The notes: a model not told the origin generated them from the sequence alone. 10,487 nt of DNA from DATGLE01 sp035294325 (GCA_035294325.1 DATGLE010000261.1:1-10487); one strand, 5' to 3'; positions 1 to 7,690 are shown, counted from the stretch's first letter. Made by a program: numbers and translations.

Positions 1-113
1 CGCCTGCGCTAAGAGCCAGACGCTCTCTATAATGGTCCCATGATCGTATCAGAAAAAGCAATTTTTGCGTAGAAAAATTATGGATATGCACCCTACCAGG
101 GAGTCTTCTAAGC

Positions 114-142
114 TTACGTGAGACCTTGCAGTATGCTATAAT
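114..142 (+). promoter_or_regulatory. Extended -10 promoter for the pseudokinase gene
   Basis: A perfect TATAAT lies at 137-142. It is preceded by TG one base upstream (134-135), giving an extended -10 element. A 17-bp spacer places a weak -35 (TTACGT, 114-119), which an extended -10 can tolerate. Transcription would start near 149, about 40 nt before the ATG at 189. The purine-rich AGAAAAGG at 169-176 is the likely ribosome binding site. Assignment rests on motif matching only. Confidence 0.6.
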
Positions 143-188
143 CTCCTTCAGACGGATCATCTTTTTGTAGAAAAGGCGTAGAAGAGGC

Positions 189-2246
189 ATGAGTGTAACA
201 CAAACAAGGTCCGAGTCAACTCGGGCCGACAATCTACGGTGTAGCCACTGCAACACCACTTTGCCCCCGCACGCAACATTTTGCGGCAGTTGTGGGCAGC
301 GCGTTGACAAGAGCACCCGGTCGCACTCACTGAATACCACTGATATCGCTGAACGTTATCGTATCGTCTCGCTGGTACGCCGTCGCCCTTACGTGCAGCT
401 CTTCCTTGCTATAGATAACGATTATCGACGCCCGGTTATCATCCGCGATATCGATATCAGTAGCCTGGATGAAGAGGGCCGCGCCCAGGCCATCGCGGCA
501 GTGCAGGAAGAGTATGACCTTTTACGCAGCCGGCGCATACCAGATGTGATGCCGGTGATTGATCTACGCTACGTCAATGCCCATCTTTACGTTGTTGCGG
601 GCTGGCCCTTTGCCATCAATAAGAAAGAAACAGGCAATCCCAGTTCTCAGTATTACACGCTGCATGATCTCCTGCAAAGCGGTATTGGCATCCCCGGCGA
701 AGAAGTTGCTATTACCTGGGCCTATCGTATATGCCGCACATTGAATCGTTTGCACAATAACCAGATAGTTATCGGCGACCTTGATCCTCACGCTATTGTA
801 GTGAGCGACGATCATTACGATGGGCTGCCAGCCCTCATGGTCTCCTGGCTCCCGCTCTCTATACGCAATCTGCTGCCATCCTCGCTCGCCTCGGATATCG
901 CCGACGCGGCCTGCTTCAGCGCGCCAGAGATCGATTCCGGCACCGTGGACACGCGCTCTGACCTCTACAGCCTGGGGGCGATACTCTACCTGCTGCTGAC
1001 GGGGCTGCCACCGGATGATCCCGCTATACGCAAGCGCAGCCCTTTACCTTCTCCGCACGAATTGATACCGGAGATCAGCCTGGCGGCGGATGAGGTGGTT
1101 ATGCGCGCCCTGGCACTCGATAGCGCGGAACGCTTCCAGAGCGCCGCTGAAATGTCGGAGGCGCTGCTTGCGCTCTGTTCGAGTACCACGCCGGCGCGAC
1201 TGGCGGACACAGTTTCCGCCAGGCATAACGGGGGGAGCACGACAAGGGTCCTCCCCGTCGAAGACGGCACCGGCGAGACGAGTGATGATCTGGCTGATGC
1301 AACCATCTCTATCGCGCCGCGCAAGGCCCAGGAAGTCCGGCGGCTGGCTGAGCGCTCGCAGCCGCGTACCGGCGATGCCGGGATGCAAGCCGGAGAGATC
1401 AGCGCTCCAGCGGAAGTCCAGGTCGTGCGGACTTCTCTTGAGGAAGCACGCGAGGAGGCGAACGTAACGGATAGCGGGCTACCTCCAGAGGAAAAGCTGG
1501 AGGGAGCGGTCGAGCAGCAATCTCCCGAGGAAGAGGCGGGTGAAGAGAACGAGCGCGAGCGCAATCTACCCGTGCTGCGCGCTCCCCAGGCGCTCATCGC
1601 CCAGGAAGAGCAGGAGCGCGAGGGACAGACCTTCTCGAAGCGGCAGCTTATGGAGCGACTGAGCGGCATACTGCCGGTTCTGCCGCGCCTGATCCAGCCG
1701 GGGGTAGGACGCTATCGCCGCTCCCTCCAGTTGCCGTCGCACCCGCTAATACAGAGGGGGCAGACCTTACTCACGCGCGTGCGACATTTTATCGTTGGCG
1801 AGCAGCAGCACAACACGACGGAGGCCGCGCTGGTTGAGGCCCCGCTGCGCGTGCAGCCCGGGCGCGGCTACGTGCTGCGCATTCAGCTTATGGGAAGGGA
1901 TCAGCCCGTACCCAGAGAAGATGGAGAGCCGCCGGCAGGTCTGAGTGGCCTGGTGCGCGGCGATCTCGTCAACGTCGAGGTGCGTTCTGCTCTCTTCCAG
2001 AACTATGCCTACGTTGTACAGCGAGCGCAGGTGCAGATCCCGGGACGTGGCTATATCGCGGAAGTGACGATTCCTATGCAGGCCCTCTCGAAAGGCTCTA
2101 CCGGGCGGCGCGAGCGCTTCCAGATCTTCTTTATGGACGAGGAGCGCAACCCGCTCTATGAGAAACCCTTTGTGATCGAGATCTTTGTCTCGCCACTGGT
2201 TTCACCGGGCCGCGAGGGGCATAGCGTGCTCAACATCCCCCTGTAA
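189..2246 (+). CDS. Zinc-ribbon protein with degenerate Ser/Thr protein kinase (pseudokinase) domain
   Basis: This is a 685-residue soluble protein with no signal peptide or membrane span. A zinc ribbon has Cys18, Cys21, Cys32 and Cys35. A Hanks-type kinase fold runs from about residue 55 to 330. C-lobe landmarks are clear: SAPE at 244-247, SDLYSLG at 257-263, and an RF-x-SA-x-EM block at 315-321. The catalytic apparatus is not intact. The glycine-rich loop has no glycines (61-74), and the ATP-binding Lys of VAIK is Arg86. HRDLKPEN reads IGDLDPHA (195-202), keeping Asp197 but losing the Lys and Asn, and the DFG motif reads SWL (219-221). A long, Glu-rich, low-complexity linker (about 335-480) leads to a beta-strand-rich C-terminal domain (about 545-670) that I do not recognise. 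The family has active kinases of the PknB type. Here phosphotransfer is unlikely, and a scaffold or ligand-sensing role is inferred. The start is supported by the upstream promoter and by the zinc ribbon beginning soon after. Confidence 0.85.
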   Translation: MSVTQTRSESTRADNLRCSHCNTTLPPHATFCGSCGQRVDKSTRSHSLNTTDIAERYRIVSLVRRRPYVQLFLAIDNDYRRPVIIRDIDISSLDEEGRAQAIAAVQEEYDLLRSRRIPDVMPVIDLRYVNAHLYVVAGWPFAINKKETGNPSSQYYTLHDLLQSGIGIPGEEVAITWAYRICRTLNRLHNNQIVIGDLDPHAIVVSDDHYDGLPALMVSWLPLSIRNLLPSSLASDIADAACFSAPEIDSGTVDTRSDLYSLGAILYLLLTGLPPDDPAIRKRSPLPSPHELIPEISLAADEVVMRALALDSAERFQSAAEMSEALLALCSSTTPARLADTVSARHNGGSTTRVLPVEDGTGETSDDLADATISIAPRKAQEVRRLAERSQPRTGDAGMQAGEISAPAEVQVVRTSLEEAREEANVTDSGLPPEEKLEGAVEQQSPEEEAGEENERERNLPVLRAPQALIAQEEQEREGQTFSKRQLMERLSGILPVLPRLIQPGVGRYRRSLQLPSHPLIQRGQTLLTRVRHFIVGEQQHNTTEAALVEAPLRVQPGRGYVLRIQLMGRDQPVPREDGEPPAGLSGLVRGDLVNVEVRSALFQNYAYVVQRAQVQIPGRGYIAEVTIPMQALSKGSTGRRERFQIFFMDEERNPLYEKPFVIEIFVSPLVSPGREGHSVLNIPL

Positions 2247-2286
2247 TGGGAGCGCAGGAGGAACCGGCGCTCCCCCTGCATTTATC

Positions 2287-2341
2287 TAACATCATGTGCA
2301 TGAGGGTGCGCCTGCGGTGCACCCTCATGCACATGATGTTA
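2287..2341. terminator. Bidirectional terminator-like perfect inverted repeat
   Basis: Arms 2287-2309 and 2319-2341 are perfectly complementary over 23 bp around a 9-nt loop. The repeat fills the gap between two convergent genes ending at 2246 (+) and 2349 (-). On the + strand an AT-rich tail (ATTTATTATC) follows, and on the - strand AGATAAA follows. A strong U tract is missing on both sides, so it may act as an end-protecting or attenuating hairpin for both mRNAs rather than a textbook intrinsic terminator. The stem is longer than most terminators. Confidence 0.7.
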
Positions 2342-2348
2342 TTTATTA

Positions 2349-3635
2349 TCATCCTCCGAACAGGAAGATCGTACCCGCCATCATCCCATAGAGCAGGATC
2401 AGCAGCAGGCCCTCCAGCCAGACAAGCTCGCCATCCTTTGTGATCTCGCTAAACAGAAACGTTGCCAGCGCCAGCACCGCCAGTTCCACAATGCTGAAGA
2501 CCAGATCGAGGCGCTGCGGCGTCAGCAGGCTGACCAGGACAAGTATAGGCGCCATGAGCAGAGCAATCTGGATAGACGATCCGGCGGAGGCGGCCAGCAC
2601 CATGCCAATACGCCTGTCCAGCGCCATTGAGATGGTATTGAAATATTCCGGCAAGCCGCCGATCAATGGCACAAAGACCAGGCCAACGAACGCTTCGTTC
2701 CAGCCCAGCGAATGCGCCACCGGTTCAATCGCGCTGACCAGGACTTCGGAGAGGATAGCGACCCCCACTGTCGCCACCGCCAGCAGCACCAGCCCGCGCC
2801 ACAGTGGCGGGCGCCGCGTCTGCTGGTGCGCCTGTTGCTGCGCAGGCGGGGATGAAACAGGCACCGCTGGCGGATCCGCCTTCGCGCTCACCGCTGGATC
2901 CGGAGCTACCAGCGCATCAATCGCGCCGTCAATCTGGCGCAGCACGCCGGACTTACCAGGTGTGGCCGTTTTCGCCACGCGACTGCGATAGGCGAGGAGG
3001 CGCGTAATAGCGGCCTCGGAGCGCGCGCCCAGCACCGGATCAAGCTCTTCCCTGTCCCCGGTGTCCTCAGCACCCCGGTCGCCAACGCGAAAGACGCTAA
3101 AGAGGATCGATGCCACATAACCAAGCAGCAGGACAATAGCAATGAAATCGGATAGCTCGTCCTCCACAATGCGCGAAGGCTGCGTGGCGGTAATATGAAG
3201 ATTGGCGATAGTTGGCAGCACCAGTCCGCCGATACACAGCGCCAGCAGAGAGGCGTACTGCCCGGCGGAGCGCGTCTCGAAGCGCAGGCGCCCGTGCTTG
3301 AAGCTGCCGACACAGACGGCCACACCCAGTACCAGCAGGGCGTTACCAAGAATTGAGCCGATGATCGACGCCCTGACCACATCGGTCAACCCCTGGGCGA
3401 GGGCGAAAATACTGATAATCAACTCGGTGGCATTGCCAAAGGTGGCGAACAGGATCCCTCCGACCTGCTCGCCCGTATATTCCGCGATATCCTCAACTGC
3501 CTGCCCGATCAGGGCAGCCAGCGGGATAATGCCCAGCGCCGCGATAGCGAAAAGCGCGAGTGGCGGAATGTGAAATGCATCAAGGATAGGAGCTAATACG
3601 GCGAAAATAAGCAAAAAATACAACCAGCGCGGCAT
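2349..3635 (-). CDS. CaCA-family calcium (cation)/proton antiporter
   Basis: This polytopic inner-membrane protein has 428 residues from the ATG. It shows the two-fold alpha-repeat layout of Ca2+/cation antiporters (ChaA/CAX type). The first repeat has a textbook GNATEL motif at 67-72, inside a hydrophobic stretch that continues into GSILGNALLVLG (about 93-104). A hydrophilic central loop of about 95 residues (183-277, rich in Asp, Arg, Pro and Gln) separates the halves. The second repeat carries GGLPEYFN at 326-333, where the family usually has GNAxE. The acidic residue is kept (Glu330), but the preceding Asn and Ala are lost. GSSIQIALLMAP (353-364) follows. The family exports Ca2+ or other cations in exchange for H+; substrate cannot be read from sequence. 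A TTG one codon upstream is in frame, but the G-rich ribosome binding site (3643-3648) is 7 nt from the ATG at 3635 and only 4 nt from the TTG, so I choose ATG. Confidence 0.88.
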   Translation of the reverse strand: MPRWLYFLLIFAVLAPILDAFHIPPLALFAIAALGIIPLAALIGQAVEDIAEYTGEQVGGILFATFGNATELIISIFALAQGLTDVVRASIIGSILGNALLVLGVAVCVGSFKHGRLRFETRSAGQYASLLALCIGGLVLPTIANLHITATQPSRIVEDELSDFIAIVLLLGYVASILFSVFRVGDRGAEDTGDREELDPVLGARSEAAITRLLAYRSRVAKTATPGKSGVLRQIDGAIDALVAPDPAVSAKADPPAVPVSSPPAQQQAHQQTRRPPLWRGLVLLAVATVGVAILSEVLVSAIEPVAHSLGWNEAFVGLVFVPLIGGLPEYFNTISMALDRRIGMVLAASAGSSIQIALLMAPILVLVSLLTPQRLDLVFSIVELAVLALATFLFSEITKDGELVWLEGLLLILLYGMMAGTIFLFGG

Positions 3636-3736
3636 CAATAATCCCCCCGGCTATTCCACAGTATTTGGTCGTGCTATCTCAGGTTACTACGTTCGCTCTA
3701 TCCCTACGGTTGCAGGGCTGGCCCTCTGTACCCCGG

Positions 3737-3767
3737 ATTGTAAACTAAAGCTATGATAAAATTGCAA
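3737..3767 (-). promoter_or_regulatory. Possible promoter of the antiporter gene
   Basis: On the minus strand TTGCAA (3762-3767) and TACAAT (3737-3742) lie 19 bp apart. This is a longer spacer than optimal, so the call is weak. It would give a leader of about 95 nt before the ATG at 3635. The same 146-bp divergent region (3636-3781) must also drive the plus-strand gene at 3782. The candidate -10 elements for that gene are TATGAT (3752-3757) and TGATAAAAT (3754-3762), with no convincing -35. Confidence 0.3.
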
Positions 3768-3774
3768 GGGAGGA
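3766..3774 (+). promoter_or_regulatory. Strong ribosome binding site of the PsiE-like gene
   Basis: AAGGGAGGA lies 7 nt before the ATG at 3782. This is a near-perfect anti-16S match and fixes that start codon. Confidence 0.8.
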
Positions 3775-3781
3775 TCTTCTT

Positions 3782-4372
3782 ATGGCAGAGGACAAAACCG
3801 ATCAGAATACGAGCAATGCAAGCTCGTCAACGGGCAGCCAGGCAGGGCGCCATCCGGTTGCGGAACGCTTCGCCGTTGTATCTGGACAATGGCTGGACCG
3901 CAGCGATACCATGATTTATCTGCTGACGGGCATCTGCTTTATGCTGCTGGCGCTCTTTACCCTGGGTTACAGTCTCTGGTACTTTATCGCCGAGATCAGC
4001 CGCTTATCAGTTCTTGCGCAAGGAGAACAGCCCACGCTCATTTTCGGTGCCATCGCCGAACTCACTGCCGACCTTCTGCTTGTGCTCATCATCGCTGAGA
4101 TACTCGGCACTATAATCCATTATCTTAAAGACCATGTAACGTCTCTACGCCCGTATTTCTTTATTGGCATCATCTCAGCTATACGCATTATTATCGCATT
4201 AGGAGCGAAGCTGCTCCTGCTGAGGGAGGTCGCGGGACCGGAGTTTACCTCCGCGATGATCGAACTCGGCGTCACCACCGCTGTTGTGCTCGTGCTCGGC
4301 TTCACGCTCTGGTTCTTTGAGACGCGCCTTCAGAACGGAGTGCATGAGATGGAGCAGCCTGATCGCTATTGA
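3782..4372 (+). CDS. PsiE-like (phosphate-starvation-inducible E family) membrane protein
   Basis: The protein has 196 residues, with a polar Ser/Asn-rich N-terminus (1-40) and four predicted membrane spans at about 44-70, 86-113, 124-148 and 156-179. The arrangement resembles PsiE. A second span ends in an IIHYLKDHV-like stretch (111-119). After a short loop, a third span, PYFFIGIISAIRIIIALG (124-141), carries the Ile-x-Ala-x-x-Arg pattern (Arg135) typical of this family. PsiE was named for induction under phosphate limitation in E. coli; its molecular function is unknown. Nothing here shows a Pho box, so regulation by phosphate is not claimed. The gene is monocistronic, divergent from the antiporter and convergent with the GH15 gene, with only 74 bp in between. 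A generic four-span membrane protein is the alternative. Confidence 0.7.
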   Translation: MAEDKTDQNTSNASSSTGSQAGRHPVAERFAVVSGQWLDRSDTMIYLLTGICFMLLALFTLGYSLWYFIAEISRLSVLAQGEQPTLIFGAIAELTADLLLVLIIAEILGTIIHYLKDHVTSLRPYFFIGIISAIRIIIALGAKLLLLREVAGPEFTSAMIELGVTTAVVLVLGFTLWFFETRLQNGVHEMEQPDRY

Positions 4373-4446
4373 TGACCCGGGAACATAGCAGTCTCACCCA
4401 GGCGCAGCGGCGCGAGGATATTCCCGCCCTTGATCGTTATCTATCA

Positions 4447-6432
4447 TTATGCATGGAATTTACGATATTTCCCCAGGTACCAGCGTACAGTCATCACATA
4501 TTCGGCATGGCTCCAGGTGAGCGGCGAGACACTCAACGGCTCGCTGGTGAAAGGGTTGACCTGCTCAGCCATCACACCACTTGGCAACGCATGCTTACGT
4601 GCCCATGCCAGCAGCGGCAGCGCCTGGTGCAGTTCATCGACGTTGCTGGCGCGCGCGATACGGTACTGCGCCAGCCAGAGCGTACAGATAAACCAGGGAT
4701 TGCCCTGCGCCTGTGATAGATCGTGCGTCACCTGGTGGTAATAGTCGTTCTCGTAGCGCGCCATGCCGCCCACCTCCGTCTTCGTCCACAGGGTTTGTTC
4801 CAGCGCCTGCATCGTCCGTTCCATGCGTGCATCTTGCACTGGCAGCATGCCGAACTGGAAGAGGCCGCACACGCTGCTATCGAGCGTCGTATCTTTGCTG
4901 ATCTGCCCATCTTTATCAACTGTAATCATACGCAGAAAATAGCCACGTTCCTCATCCCACAGGTAACGCAGCGCCGCCTCCTTGATCTCATCCGCTGCCT
5001 GGCGATATTTCGCGGTTAGCTCCTCTTCACCGAAGAGCGTGGTAAAGTTTGCTGCTGCATCCAGTCCGGCATACACCGCTGCGGTTGTATACGACAGGAT
5101 ACCGCGCCGCTCCTCCCACAAATCGTAAGACGGGGCCGGCAGGCGGGTATGAGGCTCGCGATAGCTGGTGAGAAAATCGGCGCCCGGCGTAATCAGCGAG
5201 CGGAAGTGAGGGGCGACGAACTCAACATCGTGAAAGCAGCTATAGTGCTGCCAGAGGCTATAGAGGACCAGCGCAGTCTCATCCTCCTGAATGGGCAATT
5301 GCGGCTCGCCATCCCTGTCGATCCATGACTGCCAGCTACTCCCCCACGAGTGATCGGGGTTATACTTGTGCAGGAGGTAGCCACCGTCCGTCAGCACCGC
5401 GTTGCAGAAATCGTAGAAGCTGCGCGTGATCTCCGAGTAGCCGGCGTGGCTCAGAGCGCAGGCCACCAGCGCGCCATCACGCGGCCACATATAGCTGTAG
5501 CTATCCTCGGAAAAGCGCTCGATATCGGCATCGTTGGCCGCGATAATCGCGCCGTTACGGTCTATCTGCGTGCGCAATATCAAGAGGCTGCGCTTGTAGA
5601 GATCCACCAGTTCTGGCGAGAGGTCGGCGAAGTCTGTCGCGTCCTTATTCACCCATGAGCGCCAGTAGTTGCGCGTGCGCTGGAGAAATACCTGCGGGCC
5701 GCGTTCGCGCAGCAGCGCATCCAGTTGCAGGACCGAGGGAAGGCTCGGGCCAGCCGCGAGCCAGTGATACGCCTCGGCGCTCCCCTGCACGGGCACAGCC
5801 GGAAGATGCAGCGCGATAGTGCTGTCAACCGATCCCTGGGCGATGGGATTGCGCCCCAGCTCGCCATCCTCGGCATCGCGCCATGTTCCCTCGGCGCCAT
5901 TGAACTCTTTGATGCCGGTGGCCCAGCTACTGATGCCGTTCGTCACCTGGTCGCCGTTCTTGATCTGCCCGCTCATCAGGAAGTAGGCCCGCAGCTTATA
6001 AGCCACAAGCGCCTGGCGATAGGGATAGTAAAAGACGGTATTGCCCTCCCTGGAGTTCCAGATGTGCCAGTCATAGTGAAAAAAGAGGCGCACCTCGCGC
6101 GGATCGGCGGCCAGGTTTGTCACTGTGACATGGCGCAGGAAGATAGCACGGTTGAAATCGACCATATCGTTGAAGACGAGCTGGAGCTGCAAGCCGGGGT
6201 GGCGCAGCGTGACAGCAGTCGCCAGCGTCTCTTTGTCATAGAGCAGTTCGCGCTGCCACTCGGGCGCACCGAGCCAGGCGAACTGCCCGTTGATCCAGAC
6301 ACCGGTACGCGAAACGTCTCCGGCAGTATGTAATTCCTGCCCGACGTGCGGCCAGTAAATATCGCGCAGTTCGTAGTTCTTGTCGAAATTCAGCAGTAAT
6401 CTACCGTTTCCCAGCGGGAGATCTCTTGGCAT
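4447..6432 (-). CDS. Glycoside hydrolase family 15, glucoamylase-type enzyme
   Basis: This complete 661-residue enzyme has the prokaryotic GH15 layout. An N-terminal beta-sandwich domain (about 1-265) precedes an (alpha/alpha)6 barrel (about 275-655). Barrel motifs are intact: YMWPRDG (314-320), LPIQEDET (379-386), YDLWEERRG (436-444, containing the general-acid Glu440) and MAEQ...PLTWSHAEY (621-645, with general-base Glu623). Substrate-shaping GGMARYENDYYHQ (555-567) and GNPWFICTLWL (577-587) are also present. The family cleaves glucose from non-reducing ends of alpha-glucans, dextran-type oligosaccharides or trehalose by inversion. The exact bond specificity cannot be read from sequence. 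No signal peptide is seen, so it probably acts in the cytosol on glycogen or imported maltooligosaccharides. The start is set by a strong TAAGGAG (6443-6449), 10 nt before the ATG. It is transcribed alone, with a gene-free region upstream. Confidence 0.93.
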   Translation of the reverse strand: MPRDLPLGNGRLLLNFDKNYELRDIYWPHVGQELHTAGDVSRTGVWINGQFAWLGAPEWQRELLYDKETLATAVTLRHPGLQLQLVFNDMVDFNRAIFLRHVTVTNLAADPREVRLFFHYDWHIWNSREGNTVFYYPYRQALVAYKLRAYFLMSGQIKNGDQVTNGISSWATGIKEFNGAEGTWRDAEDGELGRNPIAQGSVDSTIALHLPAVPVQGSAEAYHWLAAGPSLPSVLQLDALLRERGPQVFLQRTRNYWRSWVNKDATDFADLSPELVDLYKRSLLILRTQIDRNGAIIAANDADIERFSEDSYSYMWPRDGALVACALSHAGYSEITRSFYDFCNAVLTDGGYLLHKYNPDHSWGSSWQSWIDRDGEPQLPIQEDETALVLYSLWQHYSCFHDVEFVAPHFRSLITPGADFLTSYREPHTRLPAPSYDLWEERRGILSYTTAAVYAGLDAAANFTTLFGEEELTAKYRQAADEIKEAALRYLWDEERGYFLRMITVDKDGQISKDTTLDSSVCGLFQFGMLPVQDARMERTMQALEQTLWTKTEVGGMARYENDYYHQVTHDLSQAQGNPWFICTLWLAQYRIARASNVDELHQALPLLAWARKHALPSGVMAEQVNPFTSEPLSVSPLTWSHAEYVMTVRWYLGKYRKFHA

Positions 6433-6576
6433 TGCTCTTATACTCCTTATTTCTAAACACCGGCAGCCAGCTTTCAGGAAGCCCCCGGTTGTGAATATCG
6501 TCCAATTCTGCTACGCTATCTCTATCAGAGGGTGGTCTGCTGCTTCCCGCCCTCCTCGCCCTCTCGTACCGGATTT

Positions 6577-6680
6577 TCGCGCGGCGGAGCCGAGCGATGC
6601 TGTAGTCTGGAGTGTGGGGGCAAGGCGCGAAGCGCCTGCCGCCCCACTCCAGACTACAAAAGCGAGCGCCGCAGGTGCGA
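6577..6680. repeat. Long imperfect inverted repeat (REP/MITE-like element)
   Basis: The core is a 14-bp perfect arm pair at 6601-6614 and 6645-6658 (TGTAGTCTGGAGTG and its complement). Inside it is a GC-rich, imperfectly paired stem closing on GGCGC-GAA-GCGCC near 6624-6636. Outside, GCGGCG (6581-6586) pairs with CGCCGC (6667-6672), and TCGC (6577-6580) with GCGA (6677-6680). GAGCG words are repeated to the right (6662-6690). The structure lies in non-coding DNA and encodes nothing. A dispersed palindromic repeat is the natural reading, but copy number cannot be seen here. Confidence 0.6.
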
Positions 6681-6826
6681 GCGAGCGCGAGTATCGGCGA
6701 TCAGAAAGAGCAGGGGCATTACCTGCCGCCCAGAGAGGGTCCCCTGCCCCCTACTATACACGGGGACGCCTCGGCATTATAGTAGAGGCCACTCTTGCGG
6801 TCGCCCTGCTATCAGGATAACATGAA

Positions 6827-6847
6827 GAACCGGGGCAGTCCCGGTTC
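6827..6847 (+). promoter_or_regulatory. Leader hairpin next to the ribosome binding site
   Basis: GAACCGGG and CCCGGTTC form a perfect 8-bp stem with a 5-nt loop. The stem ends directly against the AGGTG (6848-6852) that precedes the ATG at 6860. It could be the terminator of a short upstream transcript, though it has no U tract, or a 5'-UTR element influencing translation of the membrane protein. Function is inferred from position only. Confidence 0.5.
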
Positions 6848-6859
6848 AGGTGTACACTT

Positions 6860-7690
6860 ATGAGAAAAAAGAATTTACTGACCAGGTTGCACATCAATGG
6901 TGCCTGCTATATTATAAGCACGCTGCTGCTAGTCGTAATAGTGCCACTCTATCAACGGCTCATCCTGACGCCCCGGGGCTACGATAGCGCGCTTGCACAG
7001 ACGGGAACGGGCCGCTTCAGTACCTACCTTATCTGGACCGGCGCTCACAGCGGCGAGTTCCTTATCTATCGTGCACTGCTTGTGATCGCCTTCGCCCTGC
7101 TATTAACACTCCCATTCACGCTTTTTCGCATTATCGTCGCCCAGGAACTCATAGCCCAGGGGGAGGAGGAGGCGGAACCGGGTATCGCTCATAGAGGCGA
7201 GGAGGAGGAAGGCGTCTCAGACAGCGCGATGCCACCCGGTGCATGGCGTGGCAAGGGTTTCGCTGTGCTGGCTGTGTGGGCGGGGATCTGCGGTCTGGCG
7301 CTCTATCTCCTGGGAACAGTAGCAAGTACGCTCTACCTTACCATTGTGGGCGGCAACTTCCACGCAGGCGCGCCCCTGCCCGCAAGCACCGGCACGCTTT
7401 CTGGCCTCTTCTCGATTATGGCGAACACAGCCGGAACTGGTCTGCTGGCGCTGTCAACGCTGTTCTTCGGCGCGATGATCGCCAGGCGGGGACGCAATCT
7501 CTGGCCGGGGATATGGATCGCGTTTAGCTATGCCGCGCTCGCCGTCGCTATTCTCCTGAGCGCCAGCGCCGTAGCGGTGGCCGGCGCGGCAGGCGAGGGA
7601 CAGGCCGCCCTGACGACGCCCGCGACGCTGCTGTTCGCACTCTGGACGCTCTGGCTCGGCATTATGCTGGTGCGGCTCAAACCCGAATAG
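6860..7690 (+). CDS. Hypothetical six-span membrane protein
   Basis: I do not recognise this 276-residue protein. A basic N-terminus (MRKKNLLTR) precedes six likely membrane spans at about 13-35, 68-94, 132-163, 180-207, 214-242 and 252-271. Between spans 2 and 3 lies a hydrophilic, Glu-rich loop (95-130), presumably cytoplasmic. Spans 3-6 are Ala/Gly/Leu-rich, with no obvious catalytic or transporter signature. A weak AGGTG ribosome binding site 7 nt before the ATG supports the start. The gene stands alone on its strand, and its last 14 bp overlap the end of the opposing TPR gene. The hydrophobic periodicity and GC-rich codon use support a genuine gene. Function is unknown. Confidence 0.75.
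   Translation: MRKKNLLTRLHINGACYIISTLLLVVIVPLYQRLILTPRGYDSALAQTGTGRFSTYLIWTGAHSGEFLIYRALLVIAFALLLTLPFTLFRIIVAQELIAQGEEEAEPGIAHRGEEEEGVSDSAMPPGAWRGKGFAVLAVWAGICGLALYLLGTVASTLYLTIVGGNFHAGAPLPASTGTLSGLFSIMANTAGTGLLALSTLFFGAMIARRGRNLWPGIWIAFSYAALAVAILLSASAVAVAGAAGEGQAALTTPATLLFALWTLWLGIMLVRLKPE

Larger units (their letters stand above)
6433..6859. other. Gene-free region between the GH15 gene and the membrane protein gene
   Basis: This stretch of 427 bp has no convincing coding frame. Besides the inverted repeat at 6577-6680, it holds an 8-bp stem with a 19-nt loop (6751-6758 with 6778-6785) and a 7-bp GCAGGGG/CCCCTGC pair (6710-6716 with 6741-6747). A hairpin immediately before the next gene is listed separately. 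A possible weak promoter for the gene at 6860 is TTGCGG (6795-6800), 17 bp, TAACAT (6818-6823). No clear promoter for the leftward GH15 gene was found. Confidence 0.5.

Noticed and set aside
12..33. Small hairpin (AGAGC/GCTCT) and TATAAT at 28-33 near the left edge
   Set aside because: The stem is only 5 bp, and the -10-like hexamer has no -35 or extended element. Nothing upstream is visible to interpret it.
986..1669. Long open frame of 227 codons antisense to the pseudokinase gene
   Set aside because: It lies entirely over the charged, GC-rich linker. Its Ser/Arg-rich translation is typical of an antisense shadow, and it has no supported start.
4378..4426. CGGGAA/TTCCCG pair as a terminator between the PsiE-like and GH15 genes
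   Set aside because: It is only 6 bp with a loop of about 37 nt and no U tract, too weak to call.
4369..4716. Frame starting 4 bp before the stop of the PsiE-like gene, resembling a coupled downstream gene
   Set aside because: It continues deep into the 3' end of the GH15 gene on the opposite strand. There is no ribosome binding site and no protein-like composition.
5725..6333. Open frame of 202 codons on the + strand inside the GH15 gene
   Set aside because: It is wholly antisense to a well-supported enzyme domain. The translation has no recognisable fold, and the GC-rich third positions explain the openness.
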